Positions 17,437-26,873 of a DNA stretch of 64,000 nt are shown piece after piece. Source of the stretch: CAYTGM01 sp964437365. GTDB taxonomy: Bacteria; Sumerlaeota; Sumerlaeia; SLMS01. The DNA lies in assembly GCA_964437365.1 (NCBI GenBank), contig CAYTGM010000002.1, forward strand, positions 310,001 to 374,000. The letters run 5' to 3'. Every line of letters begins with the position of its first letter. Position 1 is the first letter of the stretch. Under the pieces are notes generated by a model, which searched no databases, had not been told where the DNA came from, and saw only the letters and a list, made by a program, of their open reading frames with translations. Position numbers and translations under genes: made by a program.

Positions 17437-17792
17437 TGAGACGGGAAAGTCGAGGAAAATTGCTTCAGGGTAAGTTGTTTTTCGGGTTGAAACTCCGTGA
17501 CGCTTTGCCTTTGGCTCCTACTCCACCCCGATGATCCTGCTTGGAAGTTGCTTGGTACATGCATGGAACATGCATTTGGATGCAGGATCTGAGCTTCTTG
17601 AAAGAAGGAATAAAGGCGGATCATGGGGAAGAGGCCAGAAAGTATGCCTGCTTACGTTCGAAGCGCGGGGTTTTGCCCTTCTTTCCAAAGAAAGAGCAAA
17701 TTATCGTTGACGTGGGAGGGTGGTGAGGCCACACAAGTTGGCTCGCTCGGGGCCAATCCTGAGCGTTCACTAGAATATTTCGGAGTTACTCG
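17437..17792. other. Gene-free stretch with a TGCA-rich element
   Basis: 356 bp between the divergent subtilase and rpsT genes. I see no convincing gene or tRNA. Bases about 17530-17590 hold closely spaced ATGCAT, TGCTT and TGCAGG words that resemble, in inverted orientation, elements at 39.3 and 62.6 kb. The rpsT promoter should lie in the last 100 bp, but no clear -35/-10 pair stands out. Confidence 0.5.
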
Positions 17793-18074
17793 GTGGCAAA
17801 CAAACTATCATCAATTAAGCGCGCCCGTCAGAATGAAGCCCGTCGCATCAGAAATAAAGCTGTTCGCAGCGACATGAGAACATCTGTGAAGACTGTCCAG
17901 AAGCAGCTTTCAGAAAATAGCGTCGAGGGCATTGATTCAACTCTCAGCAAAGCTCAGTCGAAACTCGCTAAGGCTGCCAAGAGAAACATCATCAAGAAGA
18001 ATAAACTGGCAAGAATGCAGAGCCGCCTGATGAAGGCAGCAGCGAAAGCAAAGAAAGCAGAAGCTGGCTCCTAA
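17793..18074 (+). CDS. rpsT: Ribosomal protein S20
   Basis: 93 aa, basic throughout. The opening ANKLSSIKRARQNEARRIRNKAVRS and the SKLAKAAKRNIIKKNKLARMQSRL segment are the classic S20 pattern that binds 16S rRNA in the small subunit. The start is GTG with CGGAG 8 bases upstream; GTG or UUG starts are common for this gene. It is monocistronic, with a strong terminator 30 bp downstream. Confidence 0.96.
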   Translation: MANKLSSIKRARQNEARRIRNKAVRSDMRTSVKTVQKQLSENSVEGIDSTLSKAQSKLAKAAKRNIIKKNKLARMQSRLMKAAAKAKKAEAGS

Positions 18075-18103
18075 CTCGCCAACTTCTCATAATCAGGTTT
18101 CCT

Positions 18104-18138
18104 CTGCGCACCCACCTTCGGGTGCGCATTTTCTCTTT
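18104..18138 (+). terminator. Rho-independent terminator after rpsT
   Basis: The stem TGCGCACCC (18105-18113) pairs with its complement at about 18120-18128 around a short loop, followed by TTTTCTCTTTTT. Confidence 0.9.
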
Positions 18139-18293
18139 TTACAAGTTGGAGGATGATTGAAGTCTTTCTTTCTCTGAGACATCATCCAACGTTTCAGCAA
18201 AAGTTCCCACCTTCCACAGAAATTCCTCTTTCGCCGAAAGTCCTTCAAACGCGATGACTTCTGGTCCACGAAAGATTAACAGACTCACGCTGG

Positions 18294-20519
18294 ATGACCC
18301 GAAAAATGCAAGAAATGAAGATCACACCCGAGATTATCAGTCAGCATGGATTGAAGCCGGACGAATACGACCTGATCGAGGAGATTCTTGGTCGAGAGCC
18401 AAGCTTCACAGAACTCGGAATTTTCAGTGTCATGTGGAGTGAGCACTGTTCATATAAGAATTCAAAACCGCTGCTGAAGCTTTTCCCAACAACGGGTCCA
18501 TCGGTTCTGCAGGGTCCCGGAGAAAATGCGGGGGTTGTTGCTTTCGACGAACATTTGGCAATTTGCTTTAAGATGGAATCCCATAATCACCCTTCTGCTG
18601 TCGAACCCTACCAGGGAGCAGCCACTGGAGTCGGTGGGATTCTCCGTGATATATTCACCATGGGAGCCCGCCCTGTTGCCCTTGTCGATTGCCTGTTCTT
18701 CGGCGAACCCGGTGAACCGAAAGTAGACCGTATAGTCAACGGCGTTGTCCATGGCATCGCTGATTACGGAAACTGTGTCGGCGTTCCAACAGTCAATGGA
18801 ATGGTCACTTTTTCACCCGCTTTCGAGACAAACTGTTTGGTTAATGCGATGGCCGTCGGGGTGATGAATAAGGAGGACCTGACACTCGCACGTACAGACA
18901 CTCCCGGGAACAAGGTTGTCTATTACGGGAATGCAACCGGCAGAGATGGTGTGCACGGCGCCACATTCGCCAGTGAAGAATTATCCGACGAAACGAAAGA
19001 GCAACGGAGCGCCGTTCAGGTTGGCGATCCATTTATGGGTAAGAAGATTCTCGAGGCGACACTCGAGTTGATCAAAGCCGGACTTGTTGAGGGACTTCAG
19101 GATATGGGAGCCGCCGGTCTGACCTGTTCAGGCTGCGAAATCGCCGGACGTGGTAAACTTGGGATGAAGCTGAATCTCGATGATGTGCCTCAAAGAGCTC
19201 TCAACATGTCAGCATACGAAATGATGCTCTCCGAATCACAGGAGAGAATGCTCGCTGTTGTTTCACCCGAACATATAGACGAAGCCCTGGCTATTCTTGA
19301 TAAGTGGGAAACAAACCCTGCTGTTGTGGGCGAAGTCACTGAAGACGGACTTCTCACGGTCTATCATCACGGTGAAACGGTTGCACAAGTCCCTGCATTG
19401 AAAATAAGCAATGAATCCCCTGTCTATCACAGAGAAGACAAGGCGCCTGAAGGATTCGATACTCGAGCCTACGGAAAACCGTCATGGTCAGAGCAACTGG
19501 ATATTAAAGACACCCTCCTCGAGCTATTGAGTCATCCTAACGTTGCCAGTAAGGCGTGGATCCACGAGCAGTACGACACCATGGTGCAGACAAATACTGT
19601 CGTTGGACCTGGAGCCGGAGCGGCGGTGCTGCGTGTCAATGGCTCAGAAAAGCTGCTTGCAATTTCGAGTGGCGTCGACCCGATGAAGGTCGCTATCGAT
19701 CCGTATTACGGTGCGCAGTATAGTGTCACCGAAGCTGCATTAAATCTTCTTTGTGTTGGGGCGCGACCTTTGGGACTTACCGATAACCTTAACTTTGGTA
19801 ATCCTGAAAAGCCTGAGCAGTTCTGGTACTTCAAGCGTGCTGTCGAAGGAATCGCTGATGCGGCACGTGCGCTTGCCATCCCTGTTACTGGGGGAAATGT
19901 TTCTCTCTACAATGAATCCTCGACAGGTCCTATCTGGCCGACTCCTACAATTGGTATGGTGGGTGCCATCAAGAATGAAACCCATTTAATCAAACCGGGT
20001 TTTCAAAATGTGGGAGATCATGTCTATACGCTTGGGCGCAATGCCTCGTCTTTCGCGGGATCACTACTCTCTTTCTTAAAGGATGGAAAGTCCATCTCTC
20101 AAGCGGTCGAGAAGGACCACAGTAACCACTTCGCCTGTCGAATGATGGATCTTCAGAACCTGATGCTCGACTTGATTGATCGACATGTATTGAGCACCGC
20201 TCAGGATGTTTCGGAAGGTGGGCTGGCAGTTGCCCTAGCGGAATGTTCTATCTTCTCCCCCTCGTCTCTGGGTGTTGATGTCAGCGATGCCGGGGTGAGC
20301 GCAGAACAGCTCTTTGGTGAACCCGGTGGGCAAGTGCTGGTTGCTGTTTCAGACGATATGCTGGCAGCTTTCAAACAGACCGTGAATCGTTTTGAAGAGA
20401 TTGAGGTTAAAGAACTCGGCGTTGTGACAGAAGATTCTAGCGTCAAGATTTCGAAAGATGTATTATTATCAGTTGGTGAATTGACTGCTGCACGATCAGT
20501 AAAACCATACGTCGACTGA
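18294..20519 (+). CDS. purL: Phosphoribosylformylglycinamidine synthase subunit PurL
   Basis: 741 aa, the length of the small PurL that works with separate PurQ and PurS. It catalyses the ATP-dependent conversion of FGAR to FGAM in purine synthesis. Seen in sequence: MWSEHCSYKNSK near residue 45, FKMESHNHPSAVEPYQGAATGVGGI, the DLQ-type GLVEGLQDMGAAGLTCS segment, a second half with GVDPMKVAIDPYYGAQYSV, TDNLNFGNPEKPE, TGGNVSLYNES and TAQDVSEGGLAVALAE. Three in-frame ATGs (18294, 18306, 18315) lie close together and none has a clear ribosome site; orthologues suggest 18315 (MKITPE) is also possible. It has its own terminator. Confidence 0.97.
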   Translation: MTRKMQEMKITPEIISQHGLKPDEYDLIEEILGREPSFTELGIFSVMWSEHCSYKNSKPLLKLFPTTGPSVLQGPGENAGVVAFDEHLAICFKMESHNHPSAVEPYQGAATGVGGILRDIFTMGARPVALVDCLFFGEPGEPKVDRIVNGVVHGIADYGNCVGVPTVNGMVTFSPAFETNCLVNAMAVGVMNKEDLTLARTDTPGNKVVYYGNATGRDGVHGATFASEELSDETKEQRSAVQVGDPFMGKKILEATLELIKAGLVEGLQDMGAAGLTCSGCEIAGRGKLGMKLNLDDVPQRALNMSAYEMMLSESQERMLAVVSPEHIDEALAILDKWETNPAVVGEVTEDGLLTVYHHGETVAQVPALKISNESPVYHREDKAPEGFDTRAYGKPSWSEQLDIKDTLLELLSHPNVASKAWIHEQYDTMVQTNTVVGPGAGAAVLRVNGSEKLLAISSGVDPMKVAIDPYYGAQYSVTEAALNLLCVGARPLGLTDNLNFGNPEKPEQFWYFKRAVEGIADAARALAIPVTGGNVSLYNESSTGPIWPTPTIGMVGAIKNETHLIKPGFQNVGDHVYTLGRNASSFAGSLLSFLKDGKSISQAVEKDHSNHFACRMMDLQNLMLDLIDRHVLSTAQDVSEGGLAVALAECSIFSPSSLGVDVSDAGVSAEQLFGEPGGQVLVAVSDDMLAAFKQTVNRFEEIEVKELGVVTEDSSVKISKDVLLSVGELTAARSVKPYVD

Positions 20520-20541
20520 TGTAATCAAAGTAATAATGATC

Positions 20542-20580
20542 GCCGGCACTGAGTGAGATCTCTCAGTGCCGGCTTTTTCG
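20542..20580 (+). terminator. Rho-independent terminator after purL
   Basis: A 12-bp GC-rich stem (20542-20553 with 20562-20573) is followed by TTTTTCG. Confidence 0.93.
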
Positions 20581-20624
20581 TTTTAATTATCTTTGAAGCA
20601 AGAGTGGATTAAGTTCAGCATCTA

Positions 20625-21821
20625 TTACTTGTTCGGTTTCTTTCTTTTTGCGCCCATAGCAGCTTTTCTTCTTTCAACAGGACGATCTGGTTTGCCGTCT
20701 GTTTTCTTCGACTTCTTATATTGCGACTTAAGATAGCCCAGCACCTCCTCTCGCCTCTGATATAGACGTCTTAAGGGACGTTTCTCATGTCTGGTTACTG
20801 CGTAGGCAGTCAGGAGAGGAAGCGCGACTGTGGAGTCAACGTAAGCAACAACGCTGTCAGGAAGCTTTGATGGGTCCACTTTTCCCCAGCTTACTGCTTC
20901 CGCTGGTGTTGCTCCTGAGAGACCACCCGTATCAGGTCGGGCGTCTGTCACCTGCAGGAAGTAGTCGTGTCCCTGCTCAAGTATACCGAGGACTTCCTGA
21001 ATCTGGGGTTCCGTTTGCAGGAGGAAGTTTTTGGGCGAGCCCCCACCCAGAATCCAGCAGGCACTCTTACCTTTTTTGCGCTTCGCATCCAGAACGATCG
21101 CTGCTGTCTCGTTCACGTCCGCATTCGTATCAAACATCAGCTTGTTGCCGTCCAGAGCTTTCGCGGCAACGTTCATCCCGATACTTGAGTCGCCGGGGGA
21201 GCTTGTATAGACGGGTACATCAGCGCGATAGCACGCGGCCAGGAAAGACTTCTTGCCGAGTCCCAAAGCCTTCTCGCGAGCAGAAATGTATTTGCCACAC
21301 AGCCAGTGAAACTCTGCGGTGCTCATAGGCCGCTGAAATTCTTCCTGCTCGATAACCTCACGAAAGAACAGGTCCGTGTCCAGAAGGACATCATAATCGA
21401 AGAAGACGTCATAGATTCTGACGACTCCTTCTTCGAAAAGAACACGGTCGTCAATCTGGTGTGTGCCTTTGTGGAGGTCTTTTCCAATTGCGAAGTGAGT
21501 ATCATGGTAGAGGTTAGCCCCGGTACTGATCACCCAGTCAACAAACCCTGCTTCGATCAGAGGAATAAGTGATGACATTCCAAGTCCAGCAGGTGTCAAA
21601 GCGCCAGTAAGTGACATCCCGACTGTTACATTTGGGTTCAGCATTTTCTCTGTGAGGAGTCTCGCTGCTTCTTTAATACGAGCTCCATTGTACGCATTAA
21701 AGGTAAGGTCTATAAGATCAGCGACCTTCATGTCTTTCTTAATAGCCGGGGGAGCGATCTTTTCTCCACCGAGAAACCTGTTCTTCATCTTGCTTGAAGC
21801 CATAACGTTTGCGTACCCCAC
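20625..21821 (-). CDS. Deoxyhypusine-synthase-like protein
   Basis: 398 aa. It carries the NAD-dependent DHS fold: GMSLTGALTPAGLGMSSLIPLI, VISTGANLYHDTHFA, YTSSPGDSSIGMNVA, ILGGGSPKNFLLQTEPQI, DARPDTGGLSGATPAEAVSWGKV. The Lys in SWGKV aligns with the catalytic lysine of eukaryotic DHS. In eukaryotes and archaea the enzyme transfers the butylamine group of spermidine to eIF5A. Bacteria lack eIF5A, and bacterial homologues are mostly homospermidine-synthase-like or uncharacterised, so the likely substrates are polyamines. The basic tail (KSKKTDGKPDRPVERRK) is unusual. The start is GTG 21821 or ATG 21803; neither has a strong ribosome site. Confidence 0.88.
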   Translation of the reverse strand: MGYANVMASSKMKNRFLGGEKIAPPAIKKDMKVADLIDLTFNAYNGARIKEAARLLTEKMLNPNVTVGMSLTGALTPAGLGMSSLIPLIEAGFVDWVISTGANLYHDTHFAIGKDLHKGTHQIDDRVLFEEGVVRIYDVFFDYDVLLDTDLFFREVIEQEEFQRPMSTAEFHWLCGKYISAREKALGLGKKSFLAACYRADVPVYTSSPGDSSIGMNVAAKALDGNKLMFDTNADVNETAAIVLDAKRKKGKSACWILGGGSPKNFLLQTEPQIQEVLGILEQGHDYFLQVTDARPDTGGLSGATPAEAVSWGKVDPSKLPDSVVAYVDSTVALPLLTAYAVTRHEKRPLRRLYQRREEVLGYLKSQYKKSKKTDGKPDRPVERRKAAMGAKRKKPNK

Positions 21822-21853
21822 AATATTGATTCGTAATCAGGTAGAGCCATCTG

Positions 21854-21881
21854 TGCCCTGACCATGACTCATGGCAGGGCA
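21854..21881. other. Hairpin in DHS upstream region
   Basis: TGCCCTG/CAGGGCA with an inner CCATG/CATGG stem and one bulged base forms a near-perfect hairpin 33 bp upstream of the DHS start. There is no adjacent T run, so it is not a standard terminator; it could be a leader structure or operator. Confidence 0.4.
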
Positions 21882-21950
21882 AATGCCTCAGAAACGCAAG
21901 CCGGAAAAAGACGGTTAGGAGAGTGTGTCTATATAAAGAAAATTACGAGA

Positions 21951-21977
21951 GGCATCCGGTCCGTGCAAATGGATGCC
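21951..21977 (-). terminator. Possible terminator after DUF1501 gene
   Basis: GGCATCC pairs with GGATGCC across a 13-base loop. On the minus strand it is followed by TCTCGTAATTTTCTTT. It lies 80 bp beyond the DUF1501 stop and the stem is short. Confidence 0.45.
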
Positions 21978-22057
21978 CCCCGTTTGTCCTCTGTCGGCCA
22001 TGATTGAGCAGGGGGAAAACGACCGACAAAGGCCATGACATCAGTTTAGAACGTTTT

Positions 22058-23296
22058 TCAGGAAATGACACCCACTTTATTGAAACTTCGGCCAAGAATG
22101 TTTTCGTGGGGCTCCTTGAGGCAATGATCGAGAATCTCTCCATACAGTTGCCGAAAATCCGTCTCATGCGCCAGATCACCCTCCTCAAGATCCTTGAGAT
22201 TAGGCGATTTACCGTAAATTCCGGGTTGAACCATGCCGCCAGCCATGAAGACGGGGCCTGCAGTTCCATGGTCCGTTCCACCGCTTTTGTTTTCTTCCAC
22301 CCTTCGGCCAAATTCTGAGAAACAGAGGATCGTTGTGCGATCGTAAACCTTTAAACTTTTCAAGTCCTGAACAAAGGCAAGAAGTGACGAAGAGAACTGC
22401 TGCAAGAGGTTCCTGTGAAGACCCGACTGCTGGGCGTGTGTATCAAATCCGGAGATGGAACTGTAATATATCCGCGTATTCAAATCGCTGGCGATCAGGC
22501 TGGATATCGTTTTCAGAGATCGAGCCAGTTGATTTTGTGGATATTCAACGCCCCGGGTACTGCTCTTAACTTTGCGAATTACCTGGGAAGATTCTAATGC
22601 ATTGAGCGACGTCCGGTTTAAGAAAGCAAGGTTTGAATTTGATGCTGGTGAAGAGGCTTCGTGTATAGCGCGAAACTCCTGTTCACTGGACCCGAGTTGC
22701 TCTCCCAGCCATCTGAACCGTGATGGATCATTGAAGGAGACTCCAATACCTTCCTTGCCTGCGAAAGCCTGTGGACGTTCCGTGCCAATGTTGACTGCAG
22801 CGTGAGGATCTGGGCATCCGCTGCATTGAGCATCGAAATACTTCCCAATCCACCCTTTCGTTTCATAATTCTCAGAGTCAGAAGCCGTCTGCCAGATTTC
22901 CATTGATCGAAAATGTGATCGGTTCGGGTTTGGATATCCAACGTTATTCACAAGAGCGAGATCTCCATCATCGAAAAGACGCTTCAAATCCGTACAGGAT
23001 TCGTGCAGGCCTAATTCATCGGAGATTTTCAGGAGCGATGATTTCTTTTGTGCAAGACGCGGACGGCTCTTATAGTAAATGTCATTATTGTAGGGAACGA
23101 CTGTGTTCAGTCCATCGTTCCCTCCACCCAGCTGAATGATGATCGTGATCGGTGCATCCGCTGCATTTGACCCTTTAAGAGCTCTCCTGGATTGAGGGCC
23201 CGCCGTCAGGAAAGAAGGGACAGTGAGCGCTGTACTTGTGATCAGACCTGCCTTGAGAAAGTCGCGACGTGAGAATATATACTTTTGATCTTTCAT
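22058..23296 (-). CDS. DUF1501 secreted protein with Tat signal
   Basis: 412 aa from the ATG preceded by AGAAAGG; 13 earlier codons are open but lack support. The N-terminus has a twin-arginine signal (SRRDFLKAG) and hydrophobic stretch, so export by Tat is expected. The mature part shows the DUF1501 (sulfatase-like fold) hallmarks: ITIIIQLGGGNDGLNTVVPY, the RSHFRSMEIWQTA segment, GFDTHAQQSGLH, ILCFSEFGRRVEENKSGGTDHGTAGPVF. The role of the family is unproven. It is almost always encoded next to DUF1800, as here (32 bp downstream of it). Confidence 0.93.
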   Translation of the reverse strand: MKDQKYIFSRRDFLKAGLITSTALTVPSFLTAGPQSRRALKGSNAADAPITIIIQLGGGNDGLNTVVPYNNDIYYKSRPRLAQKKSSLLKISDELGLHESCTDLKRLFDDGDLALVNNVGYPNPNRSHFRSMEIWQTASDSENYETKGWIGKYFDAQCSGCPDPHAAVNIGTERPQAFAGKEGIGVSFNDPSRFRWLGEQLGSSEQEFRAIHEASSPASNSNLAFLNRTSLNALESSQVIRKVKSSTRGVEYPQNQLARSLKTISSLIASDLNTRIYYSSISGFDTHAQQSGLHRNLLQQFSSSLLAFVQDLKSLKVYDRTTILCFSEFGRRVEENKSGGTDHGTAGPVFMAGGMVQPGIYGKSPNLKDLEEGDLAHETDFRQLYGEILDHCLKEPHENILGRSFNKVGVIS

Positions 23297-23328
23297 GGAT
23301 TTGCCTTTCTGTTGATGTGCCTGATATC

Positions 23329-24846
23329 TCAGCACAACTGATATTCAGGAAGTGAAAGAAGCAGATGCAGCGAGGCTCTCAACTGGTCTTCGTTCAAATC
23401 ATTCGCTTTGACTGTCTGCTGCTCATCCTTCTTCCCAAACAAAGACTGATAGAGAAGAGACTTTTGAGCGGAGGTCAGTTCTCTTGAAAGGAAGTGGGCG
23501 CATAGTTCGTTAATGCAATCGACGGGACTCTTGCCAGAAAGTCCTGCCTTGAAACCACTCAAATCATAGGCTCTCTTTTCAATCCTTTGCTGTCTTCGTT
23601 TTTCTCTTAGGGCTGCGCGGCTGGGTTGCACTTCATCAAGATCCATTTCCACTTCCTGGACAACTCTTCTTCCAGAAAGTATATACGCAGGGATGTTCTG
23701 TCGAAGAAGAACCGTGTCTGTATTGATCCACGCCTGCCCACCTTCCCACCCCTTGACGTTAGGAGGGTAAAAGAGCTCTTGTCCCAATCCTTTTAATGCC
23801 ATTCGAACAAGGTATGGTTCAGGGTTTTGGATTCCAAGTTGATCTTCCAGCATGAGCCAGAATTGCACGGGGGATTTAATCTGGGTGGCAATGACGTGAT
23901 CAGAATAGAATTCTTCACTCATGAAAATCTGATGCAAGAGAGGACGAAGCTCGTAATTGTTTTCTCGCAGTGTTTGTGCGAGTTCTTCAACCAGGTTCGA
24001 GTCGGGCGATTCATAAACGAAATACTCCCAAAGTTTGCGGGAAATAAATCGGCTTGTTGCTTCCTGCTCAAAAATAATGTCTATAATATCCCTGCCATCA
24101 AGATCTCCTTCATGTCCCAGGAAGCGCTTTGGCCCATAATCGTGCTGTTGAGAGATGAATTTGAATTCTCCATTCACTTCTGTATAACCTGTAAAGGCTC
24201 TTGCTGCTTCCTTGATATCTTCTTCTGTATAGTTTCCAATACCCAGGGTAAAGAGCTCCATCAGCTCTCTTGCCCAGTTTTCATTCGGGCGACCTTTACG
24301 ATTTTGCTTGTTGTTGAGATAGTTGAGCATGGCAGGAGACTTCCCAACCTCGAAAACCAGGGTCTTGAAGTTGCCTGTAGCATTCTCACGAAAGATCTGA
24401 TTCAGCTCTTGATTGAACTCAGCATCCTTAACCTTTTTCGCGGATGTCGCAAAGTGACTGTGCCAGAAGAGAACCATCTTTTCCTGAAGTGGCGATGGAG
24501 TGTCCCGCATGGAGTCCAGCCACCAGCTTTGCAGTTCCTGCACTTCCTGACGGGCCTCTTTGAAGATTTTCCTCACCATCATCTGGCGCTCTTCCCGAGG
24601 CAAATCCATAAGCTCCTTGCGAAATAATTCTCTGTCTATCACAGGCGACTTCACAGGTGCATGTTGCTGTCTCTTGCCAATCCTCTCATGGTTGAGGAAG
24701 AGCTCAACCGAGGGGGAATGGCCAACCTTGATCAAATGGGAGAGGCTGCTTCGTGGGATTCCAAAACCCGCACGATTCAATAAATGACGTGCTTCTCTTT
24801 TGCTCCAGGGTGCGCTGGCAGAACGAGTGGCGAGGGAATAAGACAT
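23329..24846 (-). CDS. DUF1800 family protein
   Basis: 505 aa from the ATG with AGGAGA 8-9 bases upstream. Family features: REARHLLNRAGFG near the N-terminus, LQEKMVLFWHSHFATS, NENWARELMELFTLGIGNYTEEDIKEAARAFTG, FISRKLWEYFV, and GQELFYPPNVKGWEGG near residue 370. No catalytic role is established. It forms a two-gene operon with DUF1501, a pairing very common in Planctomycetes and other environmental Gram-negatives. A mid-protein acidic stretch (EVEMDLDEVQPSRAALREKRRQQ) is a probable linker. Confidence 0.93.
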   Translation of the reverse strand: MSYSLATRSASAPWSKREARHLLNRAGFGIPRSSLSHLIKVGHSPSVELFLNHERIGKRQQHAPVKSPVIDRELFRKELMDLPREERQMMVRKIFKEARQEVQELQSWWLDSMRDTPSPLQEKMVLFWHSHFATSAKKVKDAEFNQELNQIFRENATGNFKTLVFEVGKSPAMLNYLNNKQNRKGRPNENWARELMELFTLGIGNYTEEDIKEAARAFTGYTEVNGEFKFISQQHDYGPKRFLGHEGDLDGRDIIDIIFEQEATSRFISRKLWEYFVYESPDSNLVEELAQTLRENNYELRPLLHQIFMSEEFYSDHVIATQIKSPVQFWLMLEDQLGIQNPEPYLVRMALKGLGQELFYPPNVKGWEGGQAWINTDTVLLRQNIPAYILSGRRVVQEVEMDLDEVQPSRAALREKRRQQRIEKRAYDLSGFKAGLSGKSPVDCINELCAHFLSRELTSAQKSLLYQSLFGKKDEQQTVKANDLNEDQLRASLHLLLSLPEYQLC

Positions 24847-25042
24847 GTGACCGTTTCTCCTGATGACTGCGCACACTCATCTCAAGAACAATTCCTGACG
24901 AAAAATACTAACGGGTCTTTGAGGATAACTCAATTGAATTCAGTCACCTGTATGGAAACCAGGCGATTTGAGTGAACGGCCGGAGAGCGATGTGTACCAG
25001 CAAAGTGTACGATATCGGCAGGTTTGTGTTCGTTAAGAGAAA

Positions 25043-26215
25043 TTAATTCTGTGTGCGAGTGAAAATCCGCAGCAGCTTGTTGCCGGTGCTGGAAAGTGAA
25101 AAGATGTCGGCTCTTTCAAGGCCCTTTTGAGAAAGCGATTTGCTTTTCGATGGATCGTTCAAAAGGCTCTGGATGGTTTCTCCCCAGGGCATCGCATCAT
25201 CTGGGTTCAGAAACATCGCTGCGTTGCCGGCAACTTCACGACAGACTTGTATATCAGACGCCAGGATAGGCAGGCCATGAGCCATTGCCTCAATCAAAGG
25301 AATTCCGAATCCTTCTCCTCTCGAAGGAAAAACCATCAGGTCGGCCGACTGTAGAATCCTCGAAATGGCACTTCTGCTCAGTCTCTCTTTAATAGCCAGT
25401 TCGACTTCAGACCCTGTAAAAAGCTTCTCCACATCTGCACGCTGTTCCTTTCCAACACCAATCAGGACCAGTCTTGTTTCAGGCGCATGCTTCAGTGCCT
25501 TTGCAAGGAGTTCATGGTTCTTTCGCTTTTCTCCACTGGCAATATAGACGACTGTTTTCGTAGAGGCTCTTTCCTTCATGAAACTTTCTGGGGTCGGTTT
25601 CGGACTGATGGGGTGGTAAACATAGTCTGTCCGAAACTCAGGCCTTAAATACTTCAGAGCGTCTTCCTTCGCTGCTTTTGAAGGAAAGATAAGCATATCT
25701 GCGCGTTTTGCCATAAGATGCATCTGGATCTTCAGGTAGGTCCTGAAGGCGAATTGATAGGACTCCGGCTGTTGCCATACAAGCGCATCATGGATCATCA
25801 CAACATGCCTGCAGGACGCTGGTGTAAATGTGGGCCCAAAAAAGGAAGGAGAGTATAACAGATCGCAGCCGTTTGTTTTGATAATGGTTTGGAGTCTTGT
25901 ATGGGTCCAGAGTTCTTCCTGGGGATGATTCTCCGGGCAGACCTTAGTATCGATGATCTTGAAATGAGCAAAACGTTTCCACGCTCTTCTAAGGGAGGTC
26001 GATCTGAGAGAAGGTGAAAAACGCAAAACGTATATTTGTGGGCTGATTTGATTCTTCTTCAGGCGTTCATCGAGAGTGGTGTGCAAAGCCAGGAGTTGCA
26101 GATATATTGAGCGTCCAACACCCGTGGGCTTACCTGTAAATCTCCTCGCATCGATGAGAACCTTCAGGGTTTGATGGTCTCTCTTCGATTTCCCGTTGGA
26201 GGCTGTTGTAGACAA
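25043..26215 (-). CDS. Glycosyltransferase family 4
   Basis: 390 aa, GT-B fold. The N-terminal acceptor domain has a GKPTGVGRSIY loop and VVMIHDALVWQQP. The C-terminal donor domain has VVYIASGEKRKNHELLAKAL, LVLIGVGKE, and the GT4 signature FPSRGEGFGIPLIEAMAHGLPILASD with the EX7E glutamates. The C-terminal domain resembles mannosyltransferases, but acceptor and sugar cannot be told. It lies 6 bp behind the PTS IIA gene on the same strand. Confidence 0.9.
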   Translation of the reverse strand: MSTTASNGKSKRDHQTLKVLIDARRFTGKPTGVGRSIYLQLLALHTTLDERLKKNQISPQIYVLRFSPSLRSTSLRRAWKRFAHFKIIDTKVCPENHPQEELWTHTRLQTIIKTNGCDLLYSPSFFGPTFTPASCRHVVMIHDALVWQQPESYQFAFRTYLKIQMHLMAKRADMLIFPSKAAKEDALKYLRPEFRTDYVYHPISPKPTPESFMKERASTKTVVYIASGEKRKNHELLAKALKHAPETRLVLIGVGKEQRADVEKLFTGSEVELAIKERLSRSAISRILQSADLMVFPSRGEGFGIPLIEAMAHGLPILASDIQVCREVAGNAAMFLNPDDAMPWGETIQSLLNDPSKSKSLSQKGLERADIFSLSSTGNKLLRIFTRTQN

Positions 26216-26221
26216 ATGGAA

Positions 26222-26692
26222 TTAACCTGTGAGAATTCCTGATGAACTAACAAAGAGGTCACGAATCTCTTCAGGAGAGTTGGCCTCCAGAATCTTTTGT
26301 TGTGTTTCTTCGTTCTTGAGCTTCGTAACAAGCTTCGCGAGAATCTTGAGGAAATCTGCGGATTGAGTGTTATTACAGCCGATCATGATGACGATGTGCG
26401 TCGGCTTTCCATCGAGTGATTCAAAATCAACACCCTCCCGGCTGCGTCCGATAGCCGCCGTGAAATCCTTGATGCTTGCGATTTTGACGTGGGGGATAGC
26501 CATACCTGCCCCAACGCCCGTCGAGACAGCTTTCTCCCGCTCAATAATCTTCTGTCTTAGTTCATCTTTATCTGTAATGTTCTTCGATGTTGAAAGAAGC
26601 CCAATGAGCTCATCGAGAACATCTTCTTTTTTTTCACTCTTAAGATCGCAAATTCGATCAATGGAGATCAAGGATTTCGGATCCAGTGTCAT
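26222..26692 (-). CDS. PTS EIIA (fructose/nitrogen type, PtsN-like)
   Basis: 156 aa, a single EIIA-Fru/Ntr domain. The phospho-accepting His is in GMAIPHVK (His68), preceded by REKAVSTGVGAGMAIPH and followed by FESLDGKPTHIVIMIGC. No EIIB/EIIC or sugar transport genes are nearby, so a regulatory PTS-Ntr-like role is more likely than sugar uptake. It is the first gene of a two-gene unit with the glycosyltransferase. Confidence 0.87.
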   Translation of the reverse strand: MTLDPKSLISIDRICDLKSEKKEDVLDELIGLLSTSKNITDKDELRQKIIEREKAVSTGVGAGMAIPHVKIASIKDFTAAIGRSREGVDFESLDGKPTHIVIMIGCNNTQSADFLKILAKLVTKLKNEETQQKILEANSPEEIRDLFVSSSGILTG

Positions 26693-26873
26693 TCAGTTAT
26701 CCTGATTCTAGCGCATCTAGTCTTCAACCACGTTACATGGAGGGATCCATTAACGGGTTCTGAGGTCAGAGGTCAAGCATGGGCTGAAAGATCGAGGGTC
26801 ATGTGACTTTATTAGACTAAACCCCTTTTTCAGGTCATCCTCGGCACTCTTGGCGAGTCGTCGACGAATCAGG

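Noticed and set aside
17640..17700. tRNA-like GTTCGAA stretch
   Set aside because: No acceptor or anticodon stem can be drawn around it.
17541..17726. Small plus-strand frame before rpsT
   Set aside because: No ribosome site, Lys/Gly-rich composition, overlaps the TGCA-rich repeat.
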